64,000 nt of DNA from Juglans regia (GCF_001411555.2 NC_049905.1:8337053-8401052), one strand, 5' to 3'. Positions 1-13,086 are shown, counted from the first letter of the stretch. Translations and numbers: made by a program. The notes: generated by a model not told the origin, from the letters alone.

Positions 1-3000
1 ATATAAAAAAAGAACCCGAAAATCACTGCAAAGTACTCCAAGAAATTTCGTTTTTTTTCTCCTAAATAAAAACTAGGTATCTCTTTCTAAAGGGTTGATT
101 GAATTAGCGTACGTAGGCCTCCAAAAACGTACGTTGGCTTGGTTCAATATACAGTGCCAGGGGCTTATCTCTTTTTTTTTTTTTTTTAACCAGTAGGCGA
201 GAAGACCACATGATGTAACTGGATCATGATGTGAAGATTCCTAGACCAATTGCCACTAAACAGACTTTTGATCAGTACTACTTTGGGCGGCTGTGGACGC
301 TCTCAGTGCGCCTGTGAAAAGATTTAGCCAGCCAGCTCACACAAAATGCTGCCGCGTCCAATCTAAACATTGGTTTACGAATATTCAAAAAAAAAAAAAA
401 AAAAAGAGAAATTCTCAGCATGTTTTTTGCTTTGAAACTGTGGAAGAAAAAGGAAGAACCAGCGCAGAGACTGCCACTACAGTTGTACATGAGATCTTGC
501 TTCGAGGGCTTTCTTGACACTTATAAGGATATATCCATGCATGGCTGTGCGCCTTTTGTCACCTGCTAGCATACAGTACCTGCAGATCATAATGAATTAT
601 AATATTAAGCTAAGTTTGGATTCATGTATAGAAAAATATTATTTGTAGAGATCTTAGTTTTATGCAGTATATAATATATATATATATATATTTATGGTTT
701 GTGGATGGTACTGCGTACGTACTTCTGATCAACCGTCCGTACAAATTTGCCTTTTCTCGAAGAGATTTATCTTGAAAACAACATGTATGTACCGTAAGTT
801 AAGCTAGCAGACCTTTATAATTAGAATTCACATCCTACAACAGTTGTGGAAAAGGACCAAACTCAAATTGCCAACTTATAAATTAGTTAGGATCAAATTA
901 AACGCAAATGGCGGCTTCGAAAGCATCTCATGCATGTTGGAGTAAATAATTTAGCTGCTGCATGCAAGTTGCTCTTACCTTTTGCTTAATTGGTTATTAT
1001 AATAATTACTTTCAATGGAAATATTTCAATGATCGACAGGTGTTAATAAACTAATTATTAGGCTTTGGGTCGATCGAGTCCTTGAGCTTGAAAATGAAGT
1101 TTCTCAACTTGATTCGAGCTCAAAAGCTAGCTGGGAAGTCGAAATTAAAGGGCTTGACTCAGCTGTCAGACTTCCAAGCAAGCACTTTTTTTTCTTTTCT
1201 GTTCTTTTCTGTTTTTTGCAATCAAGCAAGTTAATGGGGTTAAGTACTCTATGTCTATAATCCATATATATATATATATAATATCCATTTAATTATATAT
1301 ATTGGAGGAATTGTTGCCACATAAATAAAGGGATAAACAACATGCAGGTTGTGGATATATATATATATATACACACACTTCATGTGGTTGATGAACAAAA
1401 TAATTATCACGTGCTTGTCTTAATTTGATTGGTTACTTCTTTTTTGGGGATAAAGTAAGCCGTTCAAGATCAGGTCCTCCATGCAAAACTGTGCAACAAA
1501 AAAAAAGGAAAAAAAAAATAAAGCAAGAAGATGATGAAGAAGAAAAAGGAGAAGACGACGACGACAATGACGAAGACAGGCAAGGAAAGACAGAAATGCA
1601 AATTCGGGCCCACCTTTTACGTGAAAACAAGGGCACAGAATTATTAACCCTAACAACATTGTTTAGCAGATTCCATGGACACGAGAGAGAGAGAGAGAGA
1701 GAGAAGAAAAGAAAAGGAAAGAAAGAAAAAGAAAAAAGCTACGCACTTCTTAACTGACACAACATTTCACGACTATCCATGTGCTCGTCAACATGAAACA
1801 GAAATGAAGCATGAATTTCCGAACCCCTTCTTTGATCGATCGTTCTTCTTCGTACAAGTGCATGGATCCTCTTTATACCTTTTCTTCATTTTCCTTTTTC
1901 TTTACCAACCATTTACATCAATATTTTTCGGAATTACAGGGGACTGCTTTCGCTCCATCCTCCATGCCATTACCGAGAGAGAGAGAGAGGCCGGAGGGAA
2001 GGGGGGTGTTTGAGTTGAGAACTTTTCTTGTGTGGCTGGACACTGTTTTTATTGCTTTATTCATTCTAGCCGGGCAGCCTTGGTCCTTGCAAAAGCAAAT
2101 CCATGCATCGATGATATATTCGATCCTTTTCTTTTTATAAGACTATCGAGTGCCAAACCCAGCTGGATAATTTGAATACTAACGTTCGTAATTTCTGGTG
2201 TGGATCGGAGAACTGCACGCACTCATTTCTAGATCATCAAATTTGAAAGGCATTGGAGGTAGAGACGGCATTCCTTCTTTAAAATGAATTAAGCTTAATT
2301 TCTAAAGAAGTCATAATTATTTTGACCATGATCAAGTCCTCCTTCGATCGTGAATAGTTTTTTAAATGAACGAGAGAAGTAACAACAGAATTATACACTG
2401 CATGAGAGATAATATATATATATATATAAAAAAAGCCAACCAATTACTTGAACTAAACAACTTAAAGTACTACGTACAGCTCTTAGCTGACAAAGCCCAT
2501 TCTTGCGGAGTCATGCACGATGCTACTTTGTTCTTCTAACGAGTTCGAGAATACTTAGATTGTTTGGTTGAAAATGGCGCGCAGTTCATGGTTTTGAGTG
2601 AGTTTTTTGGCACTTTCTAAGATTGTACGTACGTTGTCTTTCATTTCATCATTGATTCTAGCACAAACAAATTGGAAGTACGTCCCATCTTTTCATTCTT
2701 AGCGTATTATCACAACATTTGTTTTGGTGGGATATTATTGCAAATCATTAGAGTTGTACTATTATAGCTGTGTGTGAATTAAGTATTATGATGATCTACC
2801 TGATCTCTCTCTCTCTCTCTCTCTCACTGATACACATGCCCATGTTTCTGAGTAAACCGTTAATTTCTTGGGAAGATGACATCTTTAAAAAGAAAAAGTG
2901 AAAAGAAATAACATACGAATCTCGTAAAAACCAGAGACGGACGGTTACTTGAATCTAAAACTTGCCAAAACTAGCTAGAGGCCGGGTGCATAAAATGTGG

Positions 3001-4083
3001 GAAGATCGAGTCCATGCCTTTCAGAGATGTGGCCGAAACATCACTACTTGTTTTGGTCATAAATAGGATAGAGACACACCATTAATGCTATTCGCTGGTG
3101 ATCGATCAGAACCTAATTGGATACCGGATTAATTGCACCTTTTGGTGGAAGCCGGATCGAATTTTACAAACGAGAGAGAGAGAGATCAGAGAGAGAGTGA
3201 GAGTGAGAGGTTCCCAGCATATATAATCAGTAACAAAGTACGTACAAAGACTGACCAACATTAACGTATCAAATAGAAGAAACTCTAATGCAACTTTAAC
3301 GTCTTCTAATTCAAGTAGTCATGTAGATGAAGATGGCACGGACAGATCGCATAGACATCGAGCTAGCACAACGCAGATAAAACTCCTTAATTAGACTTTC
3401 CCATGTTACCGCTTCATGATGAGAAATGACCAAAGACAATAAATAATGCCAAATCTCAGTCTAGCTAAATGCAAGTGTGGAACACATACACAGGTAATAC
3501 TAAGCAAATTAAGCTAATTAGTGTGGCCTAATCTCTAAATATCTGCGCATGCACTTCACGTAGTCGGATCAATCGATTGCCGTAAATATATGTGAGGGTT
3601 TTTCTTGCCCAAACTGCTGGTTATATGTACTGATCTCGAAGTTTCTTGCTCTTAACGCAAGCAATTTCGATCTGTTCATGATCATGCTTGTGCATGAGGA
3701 AATGGAATTGGGAAATACATTGCCATGTATAGGATTAAAAAGCTCATAGTCATGTTATATATAACAACAAACCCAAAACCTCACACACACAATGCTTCTG
3801 CAAACAAGACCATACATTAACACAAAAGGTTACAAAAGCACACTAGCTAGCTAACCAACAAAGCATATGAATACGAATTCTACCATTTTTTTGGTTCTTC
3901 ATACAGCATGAGATCATGTTTCCTCAATCAGCCTCCGCAATTTCATCATTCTAATATTGGCGTTTGGAGCTTGCAATAAAATATTTTTAGTGGAAAATCT
4001 AACCCATCTTTAATATAGATCCCGGATTAAAATGCACTGTAGCTTCATGCTGACCTTATTTATAACGAAAGGAAATATGGGAA
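1..4083. other. Intergenic spacer downstream of the Dof gene
   Basis: I see no gene here. The open frames present are low-complexity translations of GA/CT-rich or poly-A tracts. The stretch holds several microsatellites (TA runs near 678, 1266 and 1357, a GA run near 1683-1704, a CT run near 2803-2824) and many AT-rich segments. The last few hundred bases next to 4084 probably include the 3' untranslated region of the minus-strand Dof gene, but no poly-A signal can be fixed by eye. Confidence 0.6.
1683..1704. repeat. (GA)n microsatellite
   Basis: An uninterrupted GA dinucleotide run of about 22 bases inside a longer purine-rich tract (about 1495-1740). Simple repeat with no coding meaning. 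Confidence 0.85.
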
Positions 4084-5171
4084 CTACAGCAGATGGCCGG
4101 TGGAAGAAGAGTGAAGACCTGATAAATCTGTCCATGAATTTCCACCCCAGTTCAGACCTGATGGATTTTTCCCTTGTCTTTCTTCCATTTTCATCACTGG
4201 AGGCAGCTGAGAAACCCTAGAACTTGACATCATGATCCTTGGCTCATTATCTCCAGCTAAAGTTGCTTCAACACCTTCACTTTGAATTGGGTATAAACCT
4301 GTCGGTGACTCGAAGCCACCCAAGAAAGGGATTTGCTGGAAACGCCACTGATCCACTCCACTAGATAAAATTGTGCTGCTTCCACCTGAACTACTTCCAA
4401 TCTGATACCCTAAATCAGTCTGCGCCTGGATGTCACTGAAGTTTAGGCCAATATTTCCCATACCATAGCGGGTAAAATTCTGAAAGGAGGACATGAAGGG
4501 TAACGGTGGAGATTGCTGTGGAAAATGACCAATTAACTCTGAGGTACAGGCAGAGGGAGTTGCATTATTGCTAGAGTTGGAACCCGATTGTCTCTCACCG
4601 GCAGCCGGAGGTTTAGCGCGATTGCTTTTGTTTTTCTTGTTTCTACGACAACCACCACCCACTGGAACATTCCTAAGGGCACCCCCTTTGGTCCAGTAAC
4701 GCCGACAGGTCTTGCAGAAGTGACGTGGCTGAGAAAGGTTGTAATTATTGAAGTAGCAAAACTTAGTATTGGTGGATTCACACCTCGGACACTTGAGAGG
4801 CGCTGTTTCTGGGTGTGGTATCTTGGATAACCTGGCTCGATCAGCCATTGAACCAGGCCTGAGAGAGCCAGCAGCACCATGACCACCGGCATGATGGGTT
4901 GGCGGGGGCAGCTGTGGGACGTTTTGACTGTCACTTCCTTGTTGATGATTTGGTTGCTGCAAAATAATAAACTGATCAGGTAATCGAGAATCATAAACAA
5001 ACAAATATATCGTATATTCAAGAAGCTAGCTAGATCGGTAGAGAATAGGAATAATTATCTTTTTAATTTGCTTTTTCTGGGGGTTCGGAAGATGTGGACG
5101 AAATTTGAAGAAAACCTTACCTGATGCCAATTGTGAGGATCTAAATAGACTGGAACAGACGAGAAAACCAT
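4084..5171 (-). CDS. Dof zinc-finger transcription factor, DOF3.6/DOF5.1-like (two exons)
   Basis: Plant-specific nuclear DNA-binding protein expected to bind AAAG core sites. I join exon 1 (5171-5121, starting [17 protein letters not shown]) to exon 2 (4956-4084). The 164-bp intron has a GTAAGG donor and a TTTTGCAG acceptor, both in phase 0, giving 307 aa. The Dof finger is complete: CX2CX21CX2C with cysteines at about 73, 76, 98 and 101, then the conserved [20 protein letters not shown] stretch and a basic NKKNKSNR tail. The MVFSS start and the C-terminal NSWTDLSGL motif near the end are shared, from memory, with the DOF3.6(OBP3)/DOF5.1/DOF2.4 branch. An alternative start inside the intron frame (5004) would replace the conserved N-terminus with intron-coded residues, so I reject it. 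The assignment to the Dof family is firm; the exact orthologue is not resolved. Confidence 0.93.
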
Positions 5172-5500
5172 GGTTCTTGATCTTTTTTTTCTTTTATAAA
5201 GCTTAATGGGTCTTTTGGAAATATGGTGGAGAATCACACCAAGGGAATACCAGAGCCAAGAAAGAAAGGGAAAAGAGAATTAAAGAGGAGGCCGAAGAGG
5301 AAAGCTTAGAGAGGCTTTTGCTTACTTTGCTCTTATTCTCTCATTCTCAGCTCTTTTTGTTTTATTGTATCTTTAGGGTTTTAGTGGACGAAGTTTCTTA
5401 ACATATAAGCTTCTCTGATGCAGGGAGTACTGTGATTTAGTGCTCAAAAAAAGATCAGTGACTCCCTGTGAGAGAGAGAGACTAAAGCAGTTTGCCACTG
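5172..5500 (-). promoter_or_regulatory. Probable 5' UTR/promoter of the Dof gene
   Basis: Sequence immediately upstream of the Dof start codon on the minus strand. On that strand it is CT-rich (leader-like), with GA/CT stretches around 5255-5345 and 5470-5482. I cannot place a TATA box or start site with confidence. The call rests on position and base composition only. Confidence 0.35.
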
Positions 5501-6020
5501 ACTATTTGGGTGAAGTGGTGGGATCATGTAATAAAAAAAATACATAATCTGGGACCAGCACTTAGATGAAAATGAGGAAGATGCCTTGCAGCAGTATCTG
5601 CATCAATCTTTGTATAAAGATTACATAGAAACATTATCATATGTTTCAATATTGTCTCTCTCCTTTGTTGGAAATAAAAAAAAAAAATTGAAAAAAAAAT
5701 AATGGTTTTGTAATCATGATTAAATTAAGGGAACCCTAGTCAAAGTTTTCCTCAACTCTCAACTTGATTTCTTCTCAACAAATTAGCATCAAAGTCATGC
5801 TCACATGATGCATGCATGCAACACATGCAAGTGGACAATTAATTACAATACTAGCAAATTGGATTAATTGATCTCTAAGTTTTAAGTACTGTATATATAT
5901 CCTTGATTTCTTGTCAACTTTTTATAAATTACTCGTAACATCATGATCTTGATGTACATACGTAGTTGCTTTTCGCCTTTAACATTATATCATGAAATAA
6001 AATAAAATAAAAAATTGGGA

Positions 6021-6061
<41 letters not shown>

Positions 6062-7169
6062 CAGGTAATCAGCTTGTCATTCTTTTTTGTTTTGTTCCGG
6101 TCCTGATCTTTTGTTACGTAGTACTCTTTTTCTCTTGAACGTCCCTGCCTTTTAAAGACAGAGACCTCCAAATTGAGTAGGTAGAAAATCATGAATTCCT
6201 TTGTGGCCACACGGGGCGGCACAGGTGGTGGCCGGGGGGAGGAGGCCTGGCCGGGATAATCGAAAGGAACAAAAACATGAAGCTAGCTAGCTAGAGGTAC
6301 CACTATATATATATGATATATATTCTTCGTCAATAAGGAATTATCTACTTCCCCATCGAACATGACTAGTAATTCCACGAAACTGCATGGTTATTTCAGG
6401 ATTTTTATATCCTCAAGAGGGAAAGAATTAAAAGACGTAACACAAGCTAGAAATGAATATGTTTGCATCTATAAAAATAAAAAATAAAAGGAATTTTATT
6501 TTCCCTTATAATAATTGGTAACCACGTCGTACTTATATATACAGTCGTACCTGTTACTTTAACGTTTTAAGTTGCGTTAAGATAGTGAAGTATTCTCTAG
6601 TATATATTATGTGAATAGTAATAAAAAAATAATAATATAATATTAAATAATAATAAAAAATAAAAATTAATAGTGAAATATTCTGAAAATTTAAAACTTG
6701 TAATTGGAAAGGTAATATCGATCAATATATATATTAATTAATATGAGCCAACATATATATATTGTATTATATATATATTATCTCAAAACACTTCTTTTAA
6801 GATTACATATCAGCAAAAATCTTTGAAAAAAAAAAGGTAACTTTTTTTTAAGCCAGCGCTAGCTTTGTTACGAAGCTTTTAAGTATGAGTAGACAATAAA
6901 GCAGATATTATCCCTTTCGGTAATGCCTGCATACGGAGGCCCCCGGCTACGATTATAAGATATATATGAACCAATTGGTGAATAGATATTATCCCTTTCG
7001 GTATGCTGCCTGCATACTCTTTTATCACATTTGACTACGTAACACATCACAATTAGATATCGCGTTCTTAAATCAGTTGTGATCAGTAGCTAGCGATGTT
7101 ATGAACCCCAACAGTCCCTCGCGCGCTTACATCGATGATATGTCCACATATCAAACTCATAACCTTTAT
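5501..7169. other. AT-rich spacer upstream of the Dof gene
   Basis: No gene seen. The stretch holds the (AT)n run at 6029-6058 and smaller TA runs around 6305-6325 and 6728-6780. The remaining open frames are short and without recognisable domains. Confidence 0.5.
6029..6058. repeat. (AT)n microsatellite
   Basis: Thirty bases of perfect AT dinucleotide repeat, likely polymorphic in length. Confidence 0.9.
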
Positions 7170-7273
7170 ATTACAAGAAAATTACTTATTTGTGATCAGT
7201 TATTTTCAGATAAAATAAATCTGTTTTTATCGTAAAAGATAATCCGTCATAAATACTTATTTTTCTTGTAGTG
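7170..7273. mobile_element. CACTA-type MITE, degraded
   Basis: The left end reads TTACAAGAAAATTAC and the right end TTTTTCTTGTAGTG, which are inverted copies of the CACTACAAGAAAA terminal repeat used by plant CACTA transposons. The interior contains the family words TTTGTGATCAGTTATTTTC and CGTCATAAATACTTATTT, shared with copies near 7.8, 8.0, 33.8 and 47.4 kb. It is too short to code. Superfamily assignment is from the ends. Confidence 0.65.
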
Positions 7274-7817
7274 AATTAGATGATCTAATACCAGTTCGTA
7301 GATCACCATAATTAGTTGGGCGCCATGTATAATGATACGTTAACGTAGACAATCAGGATTTTATGGAATTCGAATATTATATGATTTGGGATAGGTAGAC
7401 ATTATTTAGGAACAATAATAAATCCTAGATCTCCCCTTTAAGGAGATGATCAGTAGATTATCTTTTTGTCTCCTGATCAAAAAGATGAGCTAGCTAGCTA
7501 GTTTAATTTTAAATTAAAGGTCATGTATTAGTTGTCAAGTCTCTAATGTCCCTAATTTCAATGTCTTTTTTTTTAGGCAGTAGGCTTCTTTTAAAATGAT
7601 TACTATTTAACTAATAAATTATCTAGTAGTTGGTTGAATTAATGGGACTTTTGAGTCCTTATTAATGGTTCTATTTGATTTTATTATAGATTTTTTAATT
7701 TTTTCGGCCGTCGCAGCTTACAAGTCGGTATTTAAACATATTATTTGTTATGAGACATGATATATAAATTAGTTATAAAAGAAATTAAAACACCAATTTT
7801 TGTATGCTAATTTATGT

Positions 7818-7957
7818 CACTATAAGAAAACTATTTAGTTCTAACTAATTAATTCTAGCGAAATGACTATTTACAACTAAAATGAATCTATTTTGATCAC
7901 AAATAATTTTTTCGTCACAATCAAATGATCACAAAAATCTATTTTTCTTGTAGAGTG
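7818..7957. mobile_element. CACTA-type MITE
   Basis: Begins CACTATAAGAAAAC and ends TTTTTCTTGTAGAGTG, inverted termini close to the CACTACAAGAAAA repeat. The interior shares an 'AAATGAATCTATTTT' module with neighbouring copies. Non-coding. Confidence 0.65.
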
Positions 7958-7990
7958 TGATATACTTTTACATGATAATAAACAGTGTAC

Positions 7991-8107
7991 GTATTACAAA
8001 AACATTATTTATTTGTGATTAGTTATTTTCTGTTAAAATAATTTTTTTTTATCAAAATGAATCTATTTTTATTATAAATAATCATGCATGTTTATCATAA
8101 ATAACTC
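7991..8107. mobile_element. Degraded copy of the same CACTA-type MITE
   Basis: The interior words TTTGTGATTAGTTATTTTC and AAATGAATCTATTTTTAT repeat those of the two preceding copies. The left end is reduced to ATTACAAAAAC and the right end is lost. Three related copies therefore lie within 1 kb. Confidence 0.5.
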
Positions 8108-8317
8108 CTAAATCAAGTATGTTAACAAATAAACTTATAAGTAGGTTTTATTTTTATATCTTTAATGTTTTTGGAGTATTAATATAATTAGGACTGAAAA
8201 GAAAGATCACGTACACAGGCTCCCTGGCACAGTGGCACTAGACTTTCAAGTTTGATGGAAAGGAAAATGCAGCATCCACGACGACGCAGCACGTGATCCC
8301 GCCGGAGTTCTCACTCC

Positions 8318-8625
8318 ATTTATTTATTTTTTTTATTTTTTTTTTACTTAATGATTAAGAAAGTTAATATTATTTAATAATATTATAATTTTTTTTATTT
8401 TTTAAAATATTTAAAAATGTTAACAAAATAATGTGAAAAAAATAAATAAAACTTAAAATAGACTAGCAGGAGCCCTACCTTTATTTTATTTTTGTTTATA
8501 TTTTTTTACTTAATTATTAAGAAAGTATTTTTTTAAATAAATTTATGATTTTTTTTAAATACTTAAAAGAGATTTAAAAAATACATAAAATAAAAAAAAA
8601 ATACATTTTATTTTACCTTCATAGA
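8318..8625. repeat. Two copies of a dispersed AT-rich module
   Basis: The phrase TTTTTACTTAATGATTAAGA occurs in the first half and a near copy (TTACTTAATTATTAAGAAAG) in the second. Each is followed by long runs of T and by TTTAAATA-type words. The same core recurs near 16.38-16.49 kb and 28.55-28.80 kb, so this is a dispersed repeat (probably the interior of a MITE) rather than chance AT richness. Confidence 0.5.
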
Positions 8626-11300
8626 AATTAGAATTTTTCAATTAGAAAGCATGCAGCACCCTGAAGAGGAATTTTTGCTGCCACGTCAGCCACTTGTGGG
8701 CCCTACTATAATATTTTTTAAAAGTAAGCTAATTCCAAAACACGATAGCCTACCGATCGAATATATTCTTCCATCTTGACGGTGGAAAAGCATGCACACC
8801 ACCACCATGCATGCATGCATGCATCATCATCTCTTTAATTTGCATATATATATATATATATATAATAAAAGTTTGGTCTACTTTAAACATAAATTCATGG
8901 CTCGATCCGTTAATACTGAGGCAAAACATGATGATAGGGATTAATATGGAATGTACATTTAATTTAATAGGGATTAATCCGGTGGTGGTAACCATATGGA
9001 ATATTGTAAAATTAACCATAATTATAAATAATTAGCAATTTGATTTAAATTGTTCAAGTTTTGGCACTTTAGGGTCCAACTCATTATTGATGAGATACAG
9101 TTCCTATAAAAAAAAATAATGAGATATAGTGAATTAATTAAGAAAACTACTTATGATCAAAGGGTCCTCTAGATCATGTTCTACGTAAAACATTCTGATA
9201 TGAGAAAATTTTAGTTATTTAATTGATAATAGCCATGAATTTAAAGGCAAATCGAACATTCATGTAATCAAAAAGCTGAATAAAGAACAAAAAATGGTGT
9301 AGTCCGATTTGAATAAATTTGTGTAATTTATAAAAAGATTTAATAAAAGTAAATTCATAAATTAACAGTATTTTATTTGATACATTATATTTAATTTTAA
9401 AATAAAAGTAACTTTATAATTTAATATATCACATCAAGTCATCATGTCAGTTTATAAATTTACATTTAAATAATTTTTTTATAATTTTATGGCTAAAATA
9501 TTTCTCGATAATAAATTATATATATACACACACGTAAACACAGCGATGCCCATGAATATGAGAAATGATATTTATAATCATAACATGTATGAGTGCCATA
9601 TAATCTCTTTAAAAAAATTAATAAATATAAAATTTATATAAAAAAAATTAATTTTTTAATAATAAATATTTTTTTTTTAAATAATTATATTATGGATTAT
9701 ATATAGCTTGAATATTATGGAGTTAAAGGTGGATGAATGATGTAGTTGATTATTTAATTGTATAAATGAAATTGGTGGTGTTGGAATCTAATTCCCTTGG
9801 CATATTTGTTACGACAGTAGTACTGTACGTATAGATAGCGTTTGCTAATTTTCATGCGAAAAGCTATTCCTCACGTATGTAAAGGAAGCAAGCTTGCAGC
9901 CTTAACGTACGCTTTCACGTGCCTCTTCGTCTCTATCCATCTCCGCTGTCACACCGCACACGTCACCCAGATGCAATATTGGGCTGTACGTGCATGCACA
10001 CGCTAATTAAATTATTTAAATGAAATAATTGAAAAACGCGTATAACACATTGGTGTTCTTTTTCACGTACCTTCGATTAATATTTGATTAGACAGACGTA
10101 CAGATCATCTGCTTTTTTGTTGTGGAACAGAAACTTTTTTTTTTTTTTTTTACTTTATTACTCTTTATTTTTACACTATATATTATATTTTTTTTAATTA
10201 ATTAAATTATTTTATTCATCATTTATATACTATATATTTAATAAAATAAAAAATAAAAAAAAAATGATATATGTATATATAAATTTTTTCTTTTTTTCTT
10301 ATATATTGTTACTACTATTTTTTTTATTAAACTATTTCAAATGTATCATATTAATTATATAGTAATATTATTATAAAATGATATTTATAATTTTAAAGTA
10401 TACAATTCTCTAATGCATTCTCTTTAATAAAAAATAGATAAATTCAGAATTTAAATGAAAAAAATATTTTTTTATTAGTAGAATCCATGCATTTTTTTCA
10501 AACAGAGTTCATGAAATTTACGCACTCTAAAACTCTATCTAACAATATTACTAACGTGCAAATTAATTAATGCAATTATATAGGGAACTGGGTGGAATTG
10601 GTATTTAAATAAGAAGAAATTATTTTAAGGAATATTCCAGATTAATACCTATTATACGAAATCTAAAGTCGGAAATAATTGAAGATCATTAAGCTTCCAT
10701 TAATTGTTCGTGCTCATGTATGATCTGCTTTCCAATAAGACCAATTAAGATTAATGTCTTGATCATCCAATGTATAACTCATGAGAGATATAATTACGAT
10801 CATATTACTCAGATTAAGTTATTCTCAAACTAATTCATAAATTAACACTTAAATATTATATCATCTCTAAAGTACTTTACGTTCACCCACAAATTAATAA
10901 TTTTTGATACATAAATTTGCCAACATAGATATAAAATCGACTAGCACCATGGCAAGGTTTATTTATAAGAAAATGATAAGCTTACAATTAGTTTACAACT
11001 AGTTTACTACTCTACTTAAAATGAAGGGTAGTTAAGTAAACTTGAAATTATCTTTTAATAAAATGTCACAATTTAAAATGAATTGTAAAATAATTATAAA
11101 GTAGTTATAGGTATATCATTATCCTTATTTATAATGAATCGTACGTATGTATTTTTTTCCATACACAATTCAACACAAAATCAAATGGTCAACACAAGAC
11201 ATCATGGATCGAATTTGTCTAATTATAAGCTTAAAGCAACGTTCATGCATGCATACCTATTAATCTAGGGTCTTGTTGAAAGCATTGTGTAAGATTGCTT
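8626..11300. other. AT-rich intergenic spacer
   Basis: No gene or recognisable transposon ends seen. The stretch contains poly-T/poly-A tracts and a short TA run at about 8844-8863. The part from 10120 to 10460 is almost pure A and T. Confidence 0.45.
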
Positions 11301-11304
11301 TTAA

Positions 11305-11640
11305 GGTTTTTTTTTTTTTTTTCTAAGCAAGCAAACTTCATTAAAATAAAAGATGATACATGTTAGAGGGGGTGGGGTTCCCCAACAAAATATCTCAAAC
11401 AACAACTACAATGCAAATATGGTAAAAAAAATTTTTTAAAAAAAATGGATTTCGAGACCAATTTCTTGGTCTCTACCCAAGCTCTACTAAGAGGGAAATG
11501 TCTTAAAAGACATTTTGAAGGTAAGCTACCACTGGAAGTGATGCAAGTGGATGCGCTATAGTTGAAAGTCTTGAGGTATTTTTTGGTGAAATCCTTAATC
11601 TCTCTCACAAGATCACCGATTAGGGAAAGCAATAACCTGA
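11305..11640 (-). mobile_element. Possible 3' end of a non-LTR retroelement
   Basis: On the minus strand a short open frame (11632-11363) is followed by AATGAAGTTTGCTTGCTTAG and then a homopolymer A tail (T run at about 11306-11322 on the plus strand). A transcript-like body ending in poly-A is typical of LINE or SINE insertions. I could not find flanking target duplications and do not recognise the encoded peptide, so this is tentative. Confidence 0.3.
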
Positions 11641-12180
11641 ATAGACCGATAAAGGAAAGGCAAATCTACAGCGGATGAACAGTCAACCCATGTCTCTGGA
11701 GTGGCGCGTGAGGACAAGAGGCAACATTGGTAGTCCGTATAATTTGAGGTATGTAAGTATAACTCATGTGTGCATGCTAAGTACATGCTATGTGGGATGT
11801 GTTGGAATATAAATCAAATAATTAACTTTATTACTTTTTATTAATTTTAAATTTTAAAATAAGTGATGATTTAACATATTTACATGTGTGGTAGTGTATG
11901 ACCTCATGTGCATGCATGCATGGACCTCTCATTGGCCCACTAGACAAGTTGGGCCTTAATACCTCTAGGCCGCTTTTGTTATGTGAGTTCCTTAATTCGG
12001 TGTTGACTAGTTAAAGGAATACTCAACATATGGTAGCTATGCCTTTCGGCACTCAATGGTACTTTATAAATTGGATGTGCAATATCACGAAGTTTAGGTT
12101 TTCTCAAGGGGATGGAATATCGAGTTCCTGGTGTTGGCATCATTTCTTTGCTGCTATTATCTTAGAGCTTTTAGTTTAAG

Positions 12181-12388
12181 AGCTCGTTTGTTTTCAGAGA
12201 TGATATGAGATGAAATGAGATTAAAGTTAAAAATTTGAATAAAGTATTGTGAAAATATATTTTTTAATATTATTTTTATTTTAGAATTTGAAAAAGATGA
12301 ATTGTTTAGTTTATTTTATATTGGAAGTTGAAAAAGTTGTAATGATTAGATGAGATGAGATGAGATGTTTTCTGAAAACAAACGAGGC
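12181..12388. mobile_element. MITE of the GAGATGAG family
   Basis: Perfect 16-bp terminal inverted repeats: CTCGTTTGTTTTCAGA at 12183-12198 and its complement at 12371-12386. Just inside them are GAGATGA-type repeats and an AT-rich centre. The same architecture (ends close to CTCGTTTGGATTC, inner GAGATGAGAT words) recurs at about 13.9, 21.0, 21.4, 23.6, 39.9 and 62.4 kb. Non-coding. Confidence 0.8.
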
Positions 12389-12399
12389 CACATTCTACA

Positions 12400-13060
12400 C
12401 TAGGATTGTTCATCCAATCCAATCCAATCTAAAAAATCACTATTACAACCCAACCTGAAAAATTGTATGTTTCCAAACAACCAATATTTCCAAACCAATT
12501 ATGTTACCTGAATTTTTTACCCGAATTTAAGTACGAAAAACTTGATTTTCTGACCTGACCTGACCCGACTCAATTATGATTTATTTTTATAAAGATCTTA
12601 ATCCTAACAGTTTATATCATCCTTACATTCAGTCAGGAAGAGATTAAAAGAACGAACGAAAGAGTTACGGGTAGAGTGAGTGAGATCAGAGATATTGACA
12701 AAGAAAGACACCGAGCTACGTGTAGGACTACAAGAGAGAGGATTCGAGGGAGTTGCGAGACTGAGATAGAGCCTTAGCACAAGGGAGCAGCAAGACCGAG
12801 AGATGGAGGGAGCTGCAAGATTGAGTGAGTGAGAGAGAGAGCTGCGAGAATGAGAGAGGCCAAAACACTAGGGCCGGAAGACAAATTCAACAAAATGGGT
12901 AAGACGACGCCATTTCAAATCGTCTATAGGGTAATTCAGGTATCACTTTTAGGTATCGGGTAATACCTAACCCATCCTAAAGCATATCAGAACCAAATAA
13001 AAAATTACCGTTACCAACCTGTCCTTTTTTTATGGGTATATTTCCTTTCGAAAAAGCAAG
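12400..13060. mobile_element. Possible non-autonomous hAT-like element
   Basis: The left part holds tandem CCAATCCAATCC words with CCAACCTGAAAAATT, the right part CCTAACCCATCC and ACCAACCTGTCC. The interior has a GACGCCATTTCAAA word like that in the 5' region of the hAT transposase near 48 kb. Such AACCCG-rich ends are common in plant hAT derivatives. No clean terminal repeats or 8-bp duplication could be fixed. Confidence 0.3.
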
Positions 13061-13086
13061 TTACTCTTTATCAGTCTAGTATTAAG

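Noticed and set aside
1425..2140. Overlapping 100-112-codon frames on both strands
   Set aside because: Their products are Lys/Glu/Arg or Ser/Phe runs from GA/CT-rich DNA and microsatellites, with no domain.
4533..5021. Second long frame overlapping the Dof gene on the same strand, and a plus-strand frame at 4588-4830
   Set aside because: Shadow frames of the Dof coding region; the Dof frame has the complete conserved finger and splice sites.
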